Of a stretch of DNA of 60,925 bases, positions 22,934-34,300 are shown in pieces (the first letter of the stretch is position 1; each line of letters opens with the position of its first letter). The DNA comes from Phoronis australis. Taxonomy: Eukaryota > Phoronida > Phoronidae. The stretch spans positions 332,698 through 393,622 of the forward strand of contig NMRA01000229.1 of assembly GCA_002633005.1 (NCBI GenBank), given 5' to 3'. The translations under genes and the position numbers were made by a program. The notes below the pieces were generated by a model. That model saw only the letters and a program-made list of their open reading frames with translations, was not told where the DNA came from and made no database searches.

Positions 22934-24315
22934 TACGGCGTTGCCAGGGTTATTTTCTCTACTCATGATACGGTTATATCCTCTAGCAAAACTGTGGGAA
23001 AATAGTTCTGACGCATTTCACGATGCGATGTGATAACACACTTATTTCACGGCAGCATCACCACATACATGTACATACATGTATGATAATGGCTGATATT
23101 TATCACATTTCTTCGTTTAATCGAACCACAAAACTGGTATCTACGGAAAATCATATTTCGGAAGCCAGTTTGATAGTACAATAATTCGATTTAGTCCTAT
23201 TATATATATATAGCGAAGAACATCGTGCTTGCAGATAGTTTAGAAATAATCAATTTTTGAAGTTGGCGCACATCTAAACAAGATTTTAAGTCTCAACTTC
23301 CTTGTTTACGACAAGTAGGGATACTGTAAATCTACAGTTGTCAATACGTTTCTCATAATATCGCTAAAGTTAAACCTAGAACCACCTTTAAATTAAGTCT
23401 TGAAACAGCACTCGCTGTGCTTTATACGAAGTCCATTGAATACACTGAACCATAAATGAGATGGTTTTAGAATGTTTGAGGACCATGATGTATTAGTACT
23501 TTGAAAAGCTTTTTTATTGCACTGTGTCCTAGTTAAATAAATTCAATAATAGCAATGGAAATAGTAGTACTAATAATCATGATACTGCTTAGCCAAATCC
23601 ATTCCTTGTCAGCCCAGAGGGTGTTCCTATAGAAGAGGTACACCTGTATGCAAACAGTGCCAAACAAAAGGTTTTTTGTTCACAGCAAGAAATACACTCT
23701 GAAACTGTGTAAATTTCCAGTAAAAAGCTGCCTTTTCTGAATTTCTGGAACAGAACTGTTTAAAATTGGGAATTTTTACACAGAATTACTCTCTAAATAT
23801 TTACCATTTTGTTCGAGCGCACTTGCTAAATGGGTAGGTATTCAATTTTTGGGCGGCACCCCTTATGCAAAAACACTCGTATACTGTACCCCCGGCCGTG
23901 TCAGACACCTCTTGTTCGTGATTCTGGCCACATGCTTTGTGATAAAACGCTGGTTTCGTAAAATGTAACAATGACGAATTTCTCGCATATGCATTCGACC
24001 TAAAATGTAACAACTTGTTACATTTTAGGTGAAACCTAGCAACGTACAATGTAACAATGACGTAAAATGTATCAGTTGTTACATGCACATTTCGCGAAAT
24101 TGTTCCATGTCACACTCAAGCATACATCTGTACCCTAGAACAAGTTACTCTTGTAACGAGTTGTGAAGTTTGAGGGCTGTGTGGACGCTATTTAAACTAC
24201 ATGTAGTGCAACTTGTCCCAGTAGGGTGATTAGAGAGTAGAGTAGATGAGGGCGAAGCCCTCAGACAGCTTCGCGAGATCGGAGGATCTCGCCTTCTGTC
24301 CTTGCTGTGGTTGAT
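22934..24315 (+). repeat. Duplication 3, copy 1 (ends at N 24316)
   Basis: Starts TACGGCGTTGCCAGGG and ends CCTTGCTGTGGTTGAT immediately before the N. Repeated at 25145-26480 with scattered substitutions and short indels. Contains an inverted copy of the composite repeat at about 23,600-24,110. Confidence 0.87.
23600..24110 (-). repeat. Composite ~530-bp repeat, inverted copy (allelic partner at about 25,820-26,280)
   Basis: On the minus strand it matches 9035-9565 in order: TTACATTTTACG-type part, GGGTGCCGCCC-type part, CCAGAAATTCAGAAAAGG, then the GCCAAGAGGG-like end. The internal palindrome TGTAACAACTTGTTACA lies at about 24,007-24,023. Confidence 0.65.
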
Positions 24316-25144
24316 NGGTGATAATACTGAAACACACATGGAAAACACCAAGATGTATTTTTAAAAAACACGTACCTGTTTTTGAAAGCTATACTTCTTT
24401 CTCCTTCTTGAAATATGGCCCATAATGTACTTTTCCTGCTAACAAATGATGCACTCATGTTTCAGAATGTTCCTATCTTGTTCAGGTTAATTGGGTGTTT
24501 CAGATTTTGGAAGTAATTGATTTTCTTGGGAAATCTTGGATAACATCTGTATCACTTTCAGCAACTTCAGCTTTAGTGCTACTGTTGGTGCCTTGAAACG
24601 TTGCTATGCCGTTCTATGTCCTTTCAAATTTTTGGTCTGACACTTGGTCTTCTAGTCTACAGCACTCAGCAGTATACTGTGTAGGCTACCAGGACATGCA
24701 GATGTTTTCTGCACAAACGTTTGTGACACCTCTTCTTCTTTTTGATCTACTGATCTACAGAGTTCCACAGTCAATCAGCTTTCGTCAGGAAGCTTTCCTA
24801 AGCTTCTATAGGCTCTGACATCACAATTTTGTGCTGTTTGATAAACCTTGAATTACAAAGGCATCACACTCCATGGGAGCAGCCATATTGAAGTAACTAA
24901 GCACAACAATACAATCTGGCTCTCTGATTGGTCAATTCAATAGAAAAGCGCCATCAAGTGGCAGGAATGTGCATCATATTTTGTGCAACAAAAACATCTT
25001 TTTTTAAAAAAATGTGCAAGTGTAGACGTGGGAACTTTTCGGAATTTGATTTATGGGTATATTATCTAGCCACATAGAAAAAACTAGGTTGCCCCCCCAA
25101 AGTACTCACAAGGGTGAACGCTATGAGATCTGGCCCACCGACTA

Positions 25145-26480
25145 TACGGCGTTGCCAGGGTTATTTTCTCTACTGATGATACGGTTATATGCTCCAGCCA
25201 AAACTGTGGGAAAATAGTTCTGACGCATTTCACGGTGTGATAACACAATTATTTCACGGCAGCATCACCACATACATACATGTATGATAATGGCTAATAT
25301 TTATCACATTTCTTCGTTTAATCGAACCACAAAACTGGTATCTACGGAAAATCATATTTCGGAAGCCAGTTTGATAGTACATGTACAATAATCCGATTTA
25401 GTCCTATTATATATATATAGCGAAGAACATCGTGCTTGCAGATAGTTCAGAAATAATCAATTTTTGAAGTTGGCGCACATCTAAACAAGATTGTAAGTGT
25501 CAACTTCCTTGTTTCCAATAAGTAGGGATACTCTAAATCTACAGTTGTCAAGACGTTTCTCATAATATCGCTAAAGTTGAACCTAGAACCACCTTTAAAT
25601 TAAGTCTTGAAACAGCACTCGCTGTGCTTTATACGAAGTCCATTGAATACACTGAACCATAAATGAGATGGTTTTAGAATGTTTGAGGACCATGATGTAT
25701 TAGTACTTTGGAAAGCTTTTTTATTGCACGGTGTCCTCGTTAAATAAAATTCAATAATAGCAATGGAAATAGTAGTACTAATAATCATGATACTGCTTAG
25801 CCAAATTCATTCCTTGTCAGCCTAGAGGGTGTTCCTACAGAAGAGGTATGCAAACAGTTCCAAACAAAAGTTTTTTTTGTTTACAGCAAGAAATACATTC
25901 TGAAACTGAGTGAATTTCCAGTAAAAAGCTGCCTTTTCTGAATTTCTGGAACAGAACTGTGTAAAATTGGGAATTTTTACACAGAATTACTCTCTAAATA
26001 TGTACCATTTTGTTCGAGCGCACTTTCTAAATAGGCAGGTATTCAATTTTTGGGGGGCACCCCTCATGCAAAAACACTCGTATACTGTACCCCCCGGCCG
26101 TGTCAGACACCTCTTGTTCGTGATTCTGGCCACATGCTTTGTGATAAAACGCTGGTTTCATAAAATGCAACAATGACGAATTTCTCCCTTATGCATTCGA
26201 GGTGAAACCTAGCAACGTACAATGTAACAATGACGTAAAATGTATCAGTTGTTACATGCACATTTCACGAAATTGTTTCATGTCACACTCAAGCATACAT
26301 CTGTACCCTAGAACAAGTTACTCTTGTAACGAGTTGTGAAGTTTGAGGGCTGTGTGGACGCTATTTAAACTAGTGCAACTTGTCCCAGTAGGGTGATTAG
26401 AGAGTAGAGTAGATGAGGGCCAAGCCCTCAGACAGCTTCGCAAGATCGGAGGATCTCGCCTTCTGTCCTTGCTGTGGTTG
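25145..26480 (+). repeat. Duplication 3, copy 2
   Basis: Second copy of 22934-24315, separated from the N by 828 bases of other sequence (24317-25144). It continues without a gap into GTTTGTACGTGGATCG, so this copy probably represents the correct junction. Confidence 0.87.
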
Positions 26481-26680
26481 GTTTGTACGTGGATCGAGGG
26501 CAGGACCTGGTAGGCCGGTGGTGGTAGAGGTGGTGTGCTTGATCTTCTTCTGGAGACAAGACGCTGGCTGGATGGCAACAGCGTTATTGACATCGTAGGT
26601 GTGAAGCTGGCTTGATGGCAACAGCTTAGAGTTTGATTTGCATGAAGCCGGCTTGTTGGCAACAGCTGTCATGCTACTGA
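26480..26680. repeat. Triplicated GGCTKGATGGCAACAGC motif
   Basis: GACGCTGGCTGGATGGCAACAGC, AAGCTGGCTTGATGGCAACAGC and AAGCCGGCTTGTTGGCAACAGC occur at about 26,560, 26,605 and 26,645. Minus-strand frames across it are proline/serine-rich but not recognised. Confidence 0.5.
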
Positions 26681-26718
26681 TTGGTTGTCTTTATACTGCC
26701 CCGTCGGGACAGTTTTTT

Positions 26719-26749
26719 ACTTGGCGGAATTCTTCGAATTCCGCCAAGT
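26719..26749. repeat. Perfect 14-bp stem hairpin
   Basis: ACTTGGCGGAATTC, loop TTC, then GAATTCCGCCAAGT. It directly follows a TTATACTGCCCCGTCGGGACAG unit that recurs near 27,117-27,147 and in part at 27,011. Confidence 0.9.
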
Positions 26750-27233
26750 ATGTTGGTCTGACAGCAAGTTTTTTTGTTTTTTCTTGTTTGTTCGCACTCT
26801 ACAGGTCGCAATTTTCGTCCGATTTTCACGAAATTTTCACACAACGTGTAGATCGGAAAGTCCTGGAAGCCTATTGTTTTTTGGTCATGATCAGATACAA
26901 AATGGCGGACGTGGCGGCCATTTTGTAACCGATTTCACAGTCAAATACTCGTAGAGGCCGCATTTTTCAACGTAGATGGCTGAAAATCGGTACGAATATA
27001 CTAGTTTTATATTTTCCGGTGTCTTTATACTGCCCCGACGCCCCTTCGAAACAGTTACCAGTGTCACAGGGCCCGAACTCTTAGTGCTCCGGTACGTGGT
27101 TGTCACGACAGTTTGGTTATCTTTATACTGCCCCGTCGGGACAGTTTTTACCAGATGAGCAGGGCCAGGACCCTTAAGTGCTCCTGGAATAGGCTTGTCT
27201 CGGAAATGCGGCTTAGTGTGGCTTCGCGGAGTG

Positions 27234-27398
27234 ACTGCAGCCTGTCTTTCGATTGTGGAAGAAGTACAGAAACTACAAAACTGGGCGCTGAGAATTGCTC
27301 TCGGACAGTCCAGATATTGCCGAACTGACACACTACACGAGCTTGCCGGAATGCAGACTGTCTCCGACAGGCTGCAGTCTAACTTGAGCCTTTTCTAA
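27234..27398 (+). pseudogene. LINE reverse transcriptase C-terminal fragment
   Basis: The open frame ending at a stop at 27398 reads VEEVQKLQNWALRIALG followed by RYCRTDTLHELAGMQTVSDRL. The pattern LQ-N-x-ALR-x-x-LG ... R-x-DTLH-x-L-G-x-x-x-x-x-R-L is the established thumb/3' region of Jockey- and CR1-type LINE polymerases. Short 5'-truncated relic; a different element from 15,738. Confidence 0.78.
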
Positions 27399-29380
27399 AC
27401 GCTGTACGGCCGCAGGCCTGGGGCAGAGCGGAAGTAATTACCCGCTGGAAGACAATTTTTCTTTTACGTTTCACAGTAGCTGTTCTTTATCGTGCACAGA
27501 GTAACAACTTCCGACTTATCACAGTTTATGGAAAATGTTTGTGAACGCTACATTTACTTAATATCCTCACTTCTAACCCGTATATCAAAAACAGGCTTTG
27601 TCACCTAGCAAAAGTATATATTTCATGAAGGGAAAAAGATCAGGGATTACAAAAAACGTTTTATATTTATATACCAGTATTATTATTATTATTACATTAA
27701 TACATTTTACGTCAACATTTCCCTTTACAAAGGTAATTATATTCATAGAAAAAAAACTCCTCTGTTGATTTTAATGAAACCCTTTTTAAATAAAAACTTC
27801 ACCACTATCTCAAAAAGCTGAACTTTTCGATTTGTCAAATTAGCTTGGTTTCTATGTCAAACCAACTCGCAAAACGTGCGGATTTTTTGTAAAAAATATC
27901 AGTCGTATTCGTCTTTGTTACATTATGCGAAAATTAGGCCTGGCAGTGTTTTTGAGATTGACGAATAAATATTAAATATGGAAAGCTTCAACGAAATCCA
28001 CCGTGGCGTTTTTGAGAACTCGCGTTCCTAAGTTAAAATTACGTCGACTTGCCTAAGCCGAGGAAAAGTAGTAAGCGGTGAAAGTCTCATGGTCTTCGGT
28101 TAATTATTCGGTGAAACTTGGTTTGGGTTAATATAACCTATGTACATGTATACAAACAATCCTTCAGCATGTTCGCTACTTCAACATACACTAGCAATGT
28201 CAACTGAATTAGCAGTGCATAATTAACTTTTTATCACTAATAAATCCGTTTTAACTCTGTGCGTGATACTTCAAGCATCAAGTGAATCGTGAGCAAGAAT
28301 TTGAAACAGCGGAATTTCAAATTACTGATCCAAATAATGATTTTAAGGAGATTATATCTTTTTTAACAACTTGCTGTGTTAGTGAACACTAAGTCACTGA
28401 GGCGGTTCAGCAACTCGGAGTCGGTGCATTTGTTCTCAATTGTCGTATACGCTGATGCTGACACACAAATCCCTCCAGACAAAAACTACATTTTATCTTC
28501 GTTTTCAGCGGCGTCTTTCTATGCTATTTACACCTCGTAGATTCAAAATTATGGCTACTCGGTGAATGAAAGGATTATGGGTACATTTGGAACTGTCACC
28601 GGGAGATTGGTCCTGTAACCTTTGACCTCGGATACGTAGTAAATAAATTGCCACGCTGTTGACAGTGGTTGTACTAATTATATGTTTGAAGGTCCCCGGG
28701 AATTATGATTGGATTTTTTTGCTTTAGATACGTGGAATATTGTAAAAAAGACCAATTTCGTGAATATGGTTTGATACATGTATAAAGTGGGGTAGGTTGC
28801 ACCAGTGCAATTGATCTAGAGTAACTTTGTGTGTGGACGTGCATGTATACGCATATCGGGACTGTCAAACAGGGGCATATATTTCATTACCTAATGTGAC
28901 AGAACTACTTTTGCGTTACTATAATAACAATCGCAACACAGTTGACCTCATTGTGGATGTTACCTTTAAAATGTGCGTTTCTTTTGAAATAGAATATGTC
29001 ATAGGTTGGAAGTGTGTCAAATGATAATACTTTAAAAAAGGATGGTTTGTGTTCTGCGGATTTTAACGAAAGTGAAGCCGAATTAGTATCTTCAACACGC
29101 ATGTGAGCATTGTAACCGCAATTGCATTGTAGTTGGTCTGAGTTATAATAAAAACAACTGTAAAAATATAATCTGAATAACATAAACTCCTGGGTGAATG
29201 GACACAACAAGAAGGAGGACTGGCTGCACATTTAACATTTCTTTAATATAATTTCCGTAACATTTCCAACCGTTCCAGCCCACGTGATCGGTAATTAATA
29301 TCAGCATGTGCCCAATACATGTTGACAGTACACGGATGTGTGTATTGTACATGATTCGCAACACGATGCCAATCTTTCCC
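27399..29380. other. No gene seen
   Basis: AT-rich spacer with a short ATT repeat near 27,675. No supported exon. Confidence 0.5.
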
Positions 29381-29411
29381 TTACAAATACCGCTGAAGCC
29401 GACTCAACCTG

Positions 29412-29515
29412 CAGAATTCACTGGTTTGTGCGTCAGTGGGGATTACACATGGCGCTAAATGATGGGATTGTCAAGGTTGGACAGCTACAGTATTGCGTAG
29501 CTAGGGATTTGAAAG
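29412..29515 (+). CDS. Weak candidate 5' exon for the 31-44 kb gene
   Basis: The frame reads IHWFVRQWGLHMALNDG then KVGQLQYCVARDLK and meets a donor-like AAAG|GTAACC at 29516 in phase 1. The exon at 31206 enters in exactly that phase (G plus AT gives Asp). A CTGCAG acceptor lies near 29,405-29,411, but its pyrimidine tract is poor. The phase match alone has a one-in-three chance of being accidental. Confidence 0.28.
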
Positions 29516-29519
29516 GTAA

Positions 29520-30886
29520 CCCCTGCGCTGTGGAAGTCATTTGAGGCTCCGTTAGTCGGGTTGATACATGTATTGTGTATCGTATTCAATTTAAAACATT
29601 ACGTACTACGTGAATTATTAATTGATACAAGTATCGTACAGGTACAGTGTATACTCATGTAAACCGTTCTGCTTATTAACACTAGTTTTGTCTTGGCCGA
29701 TGTTAGGCCGCAGCTCAACGTTAATTATTGTTAATTCGTCGCATTGTCTATGGTCTTAACTTGTAGCCCAATAGCACGTTTCGCACGCTTCTCTAAATGA
29801 GTCTAACACAGATAACTTCATCCATGTTTATACGTATTTTTGAAAAGTTTAGTGTGAGTGCTCTATTGGTGCTCTGTGTTTGCTTACGTGCCTAACGGAT
29901 ATAATTGATGGCTCGAAGTCTGTTTCTCCCTCAGAAATGCCGGTAATTGAAAACGTCTAATGGATGAGTAGGCCATTTCCAGTCGCCAAAATAGTTTATC
30001 ACCCTTTTGTGCACCCACGGTCGCCCTCGACCACTGATGCAGGCTGTAACTTACTTGACCTGGACGTCTCATACCATAAGTATATTGTCAGAGGTCTCCC
30101 ACAGGTCGTGAGCATAATGAATTAATGGGTTAATTGCGGGTGATCGATGTATGCGCGCACCTTAGCTGCTTCGGTGACCTTCACGTTTTGAGCTATAAGG
30201 TCATGGTGTCAAAGTTGTAATTTCCCGAAAACATCTATTCGTATGCAATGTACGCTATTTCTTCCTTCCTGCACTATGTTGACACGTCGGGGTCACCAAT
30301 GTGCCACTCGTCGACGGGGAAGTTTCCCGTACATTTTGTGTTTACCTGTTTAGAAACACGTACTTGTTTATCTATGATTCACTTCCAATCACAAGTGTTT
30401 ATGGTTCTTCGAAAGTTCGTTTGTTTTTTTCGTTTCCCTGAGCAGGCCTCCTGCACATCAGTAGGCCTACTTTCAAGTTTGCGGTGTTCAACATTTTAAT
30501 TTTAATTAAAAGCTCATAGTTCTCCACCTGGGCATACATACTCTATACCTGACACGTACTGCATTCGTTTTCATGGTGCTGGTCACGGTCAGGGACCACT
30601 GTCTAATCTCCGTCGAACTCCGAGTCGACTCGGTGTTATTAAATTAGCCCATCGAATCTCGCCCCAAAATTCGTGCACACATTGATTGGTTAATCGTAGA
30701 GTCGACTTTCAAGTACAGAGATTATAATCCGTGCCCTGGTGCCGTATTTCATCTGCTTTATTTGGTCGATGGGACTTGGTGCACAACTATATGCTGGGCA
30801 CGCAGTGTCTGTAGCAACAATGAAATCCATTTTCACGCCTTTAGCCCAAATCGGGTGAACACAAAGAAACCGGCCTCCCGTTCATT
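29520..30886. other. No gene seen
   Basis: Spacer upstream of the plus-strand gene. Short open frames lack splice support. The promoter and first exons of the 31-44 kb gene could lie here. Confidence 0.4.
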
Positions 30887-31010
30887 AACGCTAGGACCTC
30901 GTTAAAAAGCAAGACTTCGCGAGATTACGTGAGGTATTTCCGTGTATTTTAAGTGAGAGCACGTGACTAGAACTAGATTTTAGCTAGGCCCTAGCGTAGG
31001 TCCTAGCGTT
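30887..31010. repeat. 124-bp MITE with GCTAGGACCT inverted termini, copy 1
   Basis: Begins AACGCTAGGACCTCG and ends AGGTCCTAGCGTT, a near-perfect inverted repeat. Interior landmarks AAAGCAAGACTTCGCG and AGATTTTAGCTAGG recur in the copy at 48,586-48,710 in the same orientation. Confidence 0.8.
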
Positions 31011-31205
31011 ACTGAACGTACGCCGGGACAAGCTCATCGGTTGTGCAGGGGCCTGTAACCCCGACATGTTTTCCCACACTTTAAACGGCGACCTACGTGA
31101 AAACTTACGACTGGTCGCAAATCTCCAAAAACATAGACTTTTTAAAGAACGACTGAGTGACTGCCCTACCGACCGACCTAAATCTTCGTTCTGACATTAT
31201 TTTAG

Positions 31206-31348
31206 ATGACTGCGACACCTGTGAAACGCCTGCTGACAGCATGCGAGGTGCGCCTTGGGAGACGTATACCTTTACACTCCACGAAAACGGTGTCTTAGTG
31301 AAGGGAAATGATGATAATGAAGATGTTTTGCTCAAAGATCAGCCGTTG
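31206..31348 (+). CDS. Unknown gene, exon a
   Basis: 143 bp; acceptor CATTATTTTAG, donor TTG|GTGAGT. Reads DCDTCETPADSMRGAPWETY, TFTLHENGVLVKG, NEDVLLKDQPL. Enters with two bases of a split codon and leaves in phase 0. The same frame is open upstream to about 31,157, so an earlier acceptor is possible. Confidence 0.65.
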
Positions 31349-34300
31349 GTGAGTTATATGAAATTCCTAATGCATCTCAAAGATTTCACTGAAAAATGAT
31401 GTCGATCACATGGGAGGCGCACCATAGGGAGCTATAGCCCCCCACTTATTTCAGTACTGCGCCGCCCATGCATCAGCCATTGATCGAGGTGCATTGGAAT
31501 GAGTTGTATTAAGGTTTTTTTATTTGGAAAAGTAGTTGAAAACCTGTGGATTCTACTCAACAAAAATATTTTTATAGATTAGAAATCATGTGTTTTTTAC
31601 TTTATACCATTATTCCAGTAGTTGACTCACACTGCCATGTCTGTTTGGTAAACGAATGTCAACAACCAAGGTACATTCATACCAACCAACGACAATAATA
31701 ACGTTGTCAAATTTTGTTTGTTAAAGCTATTCAACATGAAATCTCAGAACAGCAGTTTTATGAATGGTTTTGATTTCGCGTGACGTTTGAACATAATAAA
31801 AGCCCAATTTTCAATGCCCCCTCATGCAAGAGCAATATTTTGAAAATAATTCATAAAAGTGTTTTGGAGAACACTGCATAAATCATAGTATAATGAAAGC
31901 TTCATAAGAATCTGATCGCCCATCTCTGAGATATATTCCGAAGTTGTCGAAGTTTAGACATTTTTCTTGGGTAATACGTAACTTTGACGTTTGGTATCGG
32001 GAGCAGCCTACATGTGTTTGGCTAGCCAAACATTTTTTTCCTGGGCGCATGGAATGACTTGGCATGACAGGCCATGAAGACAACTGCTTGGATTAGAATC
32101 GTTACATTTATTTTGAAGCCAGAAAACTGCACTCTAGTATGAGTAAGAAATGTTTTTGCAACAGCAAGTGTGCAAAATAAAGTCATGTTAACGTGGGCGG
32201 TTTTACATGTCAATGCTCAAAATAAAACAGTAACGTCGGAGTTAGGGTCCTCAGAGAACTTCAAAGATGCATGCTCCTAACTAGGCTAATGTACAGCAGG
32301 AACTAAGTGCAGCTGTATTCACTGACAACTTGTAAATGTGAAAACAAAAATTTCCCCAAATAAGCGATCTTTGAACTAATGTTTCTTGGGGCTCGCATAA
32401 CCCGCATAACTGTGTGCTCAATGCTAACAGCTCGATTAGCTTGCAAGTTCCACTTTAGAGAGCCTTGTCAATTTGTTTTGTAATGAACATATTTCTCTTG
32501 TCCCAATTTTGTTCGTGTAGAAATGTCTTGGGAAAAACTCATTCTCCCTGCGCCATGCCGGAAGGTTTTGCTTGTCCAAACGTAGTGACTTACTTGTAAT
32601 AGTTAGGTATTGATCATCAATACCAAATCGGTGCGTACCCATTTCCTAAAGCTTCTAATTATGTTATGTACATGTATGTTTTAGTTGAAGATATTCGGAA
32701 GAGACTGGTTTGACGATCAAGACCTAACAATCCTCAATTTAGGATGGAGCGCAGCGGAATCGCACCGACAATTTTCAGTTTGCTTGCAATCTCCTCACGG
32801 AGTCCGAAGATATTTTTGTCCACCAAGAAGAGAGAATGCCAGCCAAGAGGACCTAGAACGAGAAATTGCCGAATGGACAAATGCTGCTAGCAAAAGCACG
32901 GCTGAAAAAAGATCCAAATTGAAGAAACGCAGCACATTTACGCAAGAGTTGAACGTCTCTGTTGTTTTCTGTGCGACTTTCATCAAAGCCAAACGTGAGT
33001 TGAGTTTTCGTTTTGGCGTCTAACCTTTTCACACATAACCACACGAAGGGGCGTGTGTGAATCGCCATTTTTCTCAGTAGCAAAAATTCTAGTCACCATG
33101 TGGAAGAAAAAAGGTATTCCAAACATGTTTAAAAGGTTCCGTAAAGCGGTCCATGACCCTGTATACGGAACATCGCTTTTTCGATGTTTTGGGAAGTATT
33201 TGCGTTGTACATGCACTTCATCTAAAGGGAAAATTATGACGCATGGGTGTAGTATTTTGTCACCTTAGTTGAGGGACCGTTCCCTCGCCTTGAAACTAAA
33301 GACTGCAAATCATTAAACGGAAATGCAGAGAGAGAGAAAGAGAGAGAGAGAAAATAAGGAGGAGGGGGAGTCAGAGGTGGGATGGGAAGTCTCGGGGAAT
33401 ATTGCTCTTCCTCCGTCAAAGTGACCCGATACAGCCAATGGATCCACCTATGTACATGTATGTGTTTTACTGTACGGACGCCGATGCTCCTTTGCCCTGT
33501 TTTTGGTCTATAAATATACTTTTATTCCAGGGCTGCTTTTACTTTTGTTCACCGATTATTTGAATTGAGGTACGATATCTTACCATATAGCTTGATGTAG
33601 TATGGTAATACTGACCAATCTGGCCATAGAATTTCATTTCCCGACGTCAGATGTCGCTGATTGAAATCTGACCAATCGGGTACTATAGAAACGCAAACCT
33701 TGACCAGCAGGCGACCAATCGGTGATAGTACAGTACATCAAAGCATCTGTCTAGTGAATGATTACCAGATTTTCTTTTTTTGAAATTAAGTGATTTTTGT
33801 TGAGGGTGGACGTATTTTATTTCAAATGGAATAACACGAACACTTAAAAAAGAGAGTAAACTTCTCTATTATTGAGAATTTCGAGGTTGTCTGCATCTAT
33901 TCTTCTTCAGGTGCCGCTGTGACCGGCTGTTGGGGTGAAAGATTTATCACAATTTGCAATGATGGCTATATGAGATATCATAACAAAAAAGGCGAAAGTC
34001 CCTACAAGATCTGGCATATACCATCGACAGTTCAGCGGGTAAGTTGCAGAGAAATAAACTCTGGTGACCGACAGTTAAATGTAGTATACCCTGACAGCAG
34101 ACAACGTACAGTATACAGCACTTGTAACCATACTCTTCTTATTGAGTCGGCCGGTTCTTTTGAATGAGCAGTCCCAAAGCTCATAGTGGACATGTAACTC
34201 GGAAAGTCTGAAGCGATTTCTTGAGTCGGTGATGGTGTCGATTTTCTTGTTGGTGTCGAAAATGGTATCATTTTATGGTAAGGAGTAGGCTATTCCGAGT

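Noticed and set aside
26318-26672. Pro/Ser/Arg-rich minus-strand frames of 91-114 codons
   Set aside because: They cover the triplicated GATGGCAACAGC motif and repeat sequence; low complexity, no domain.
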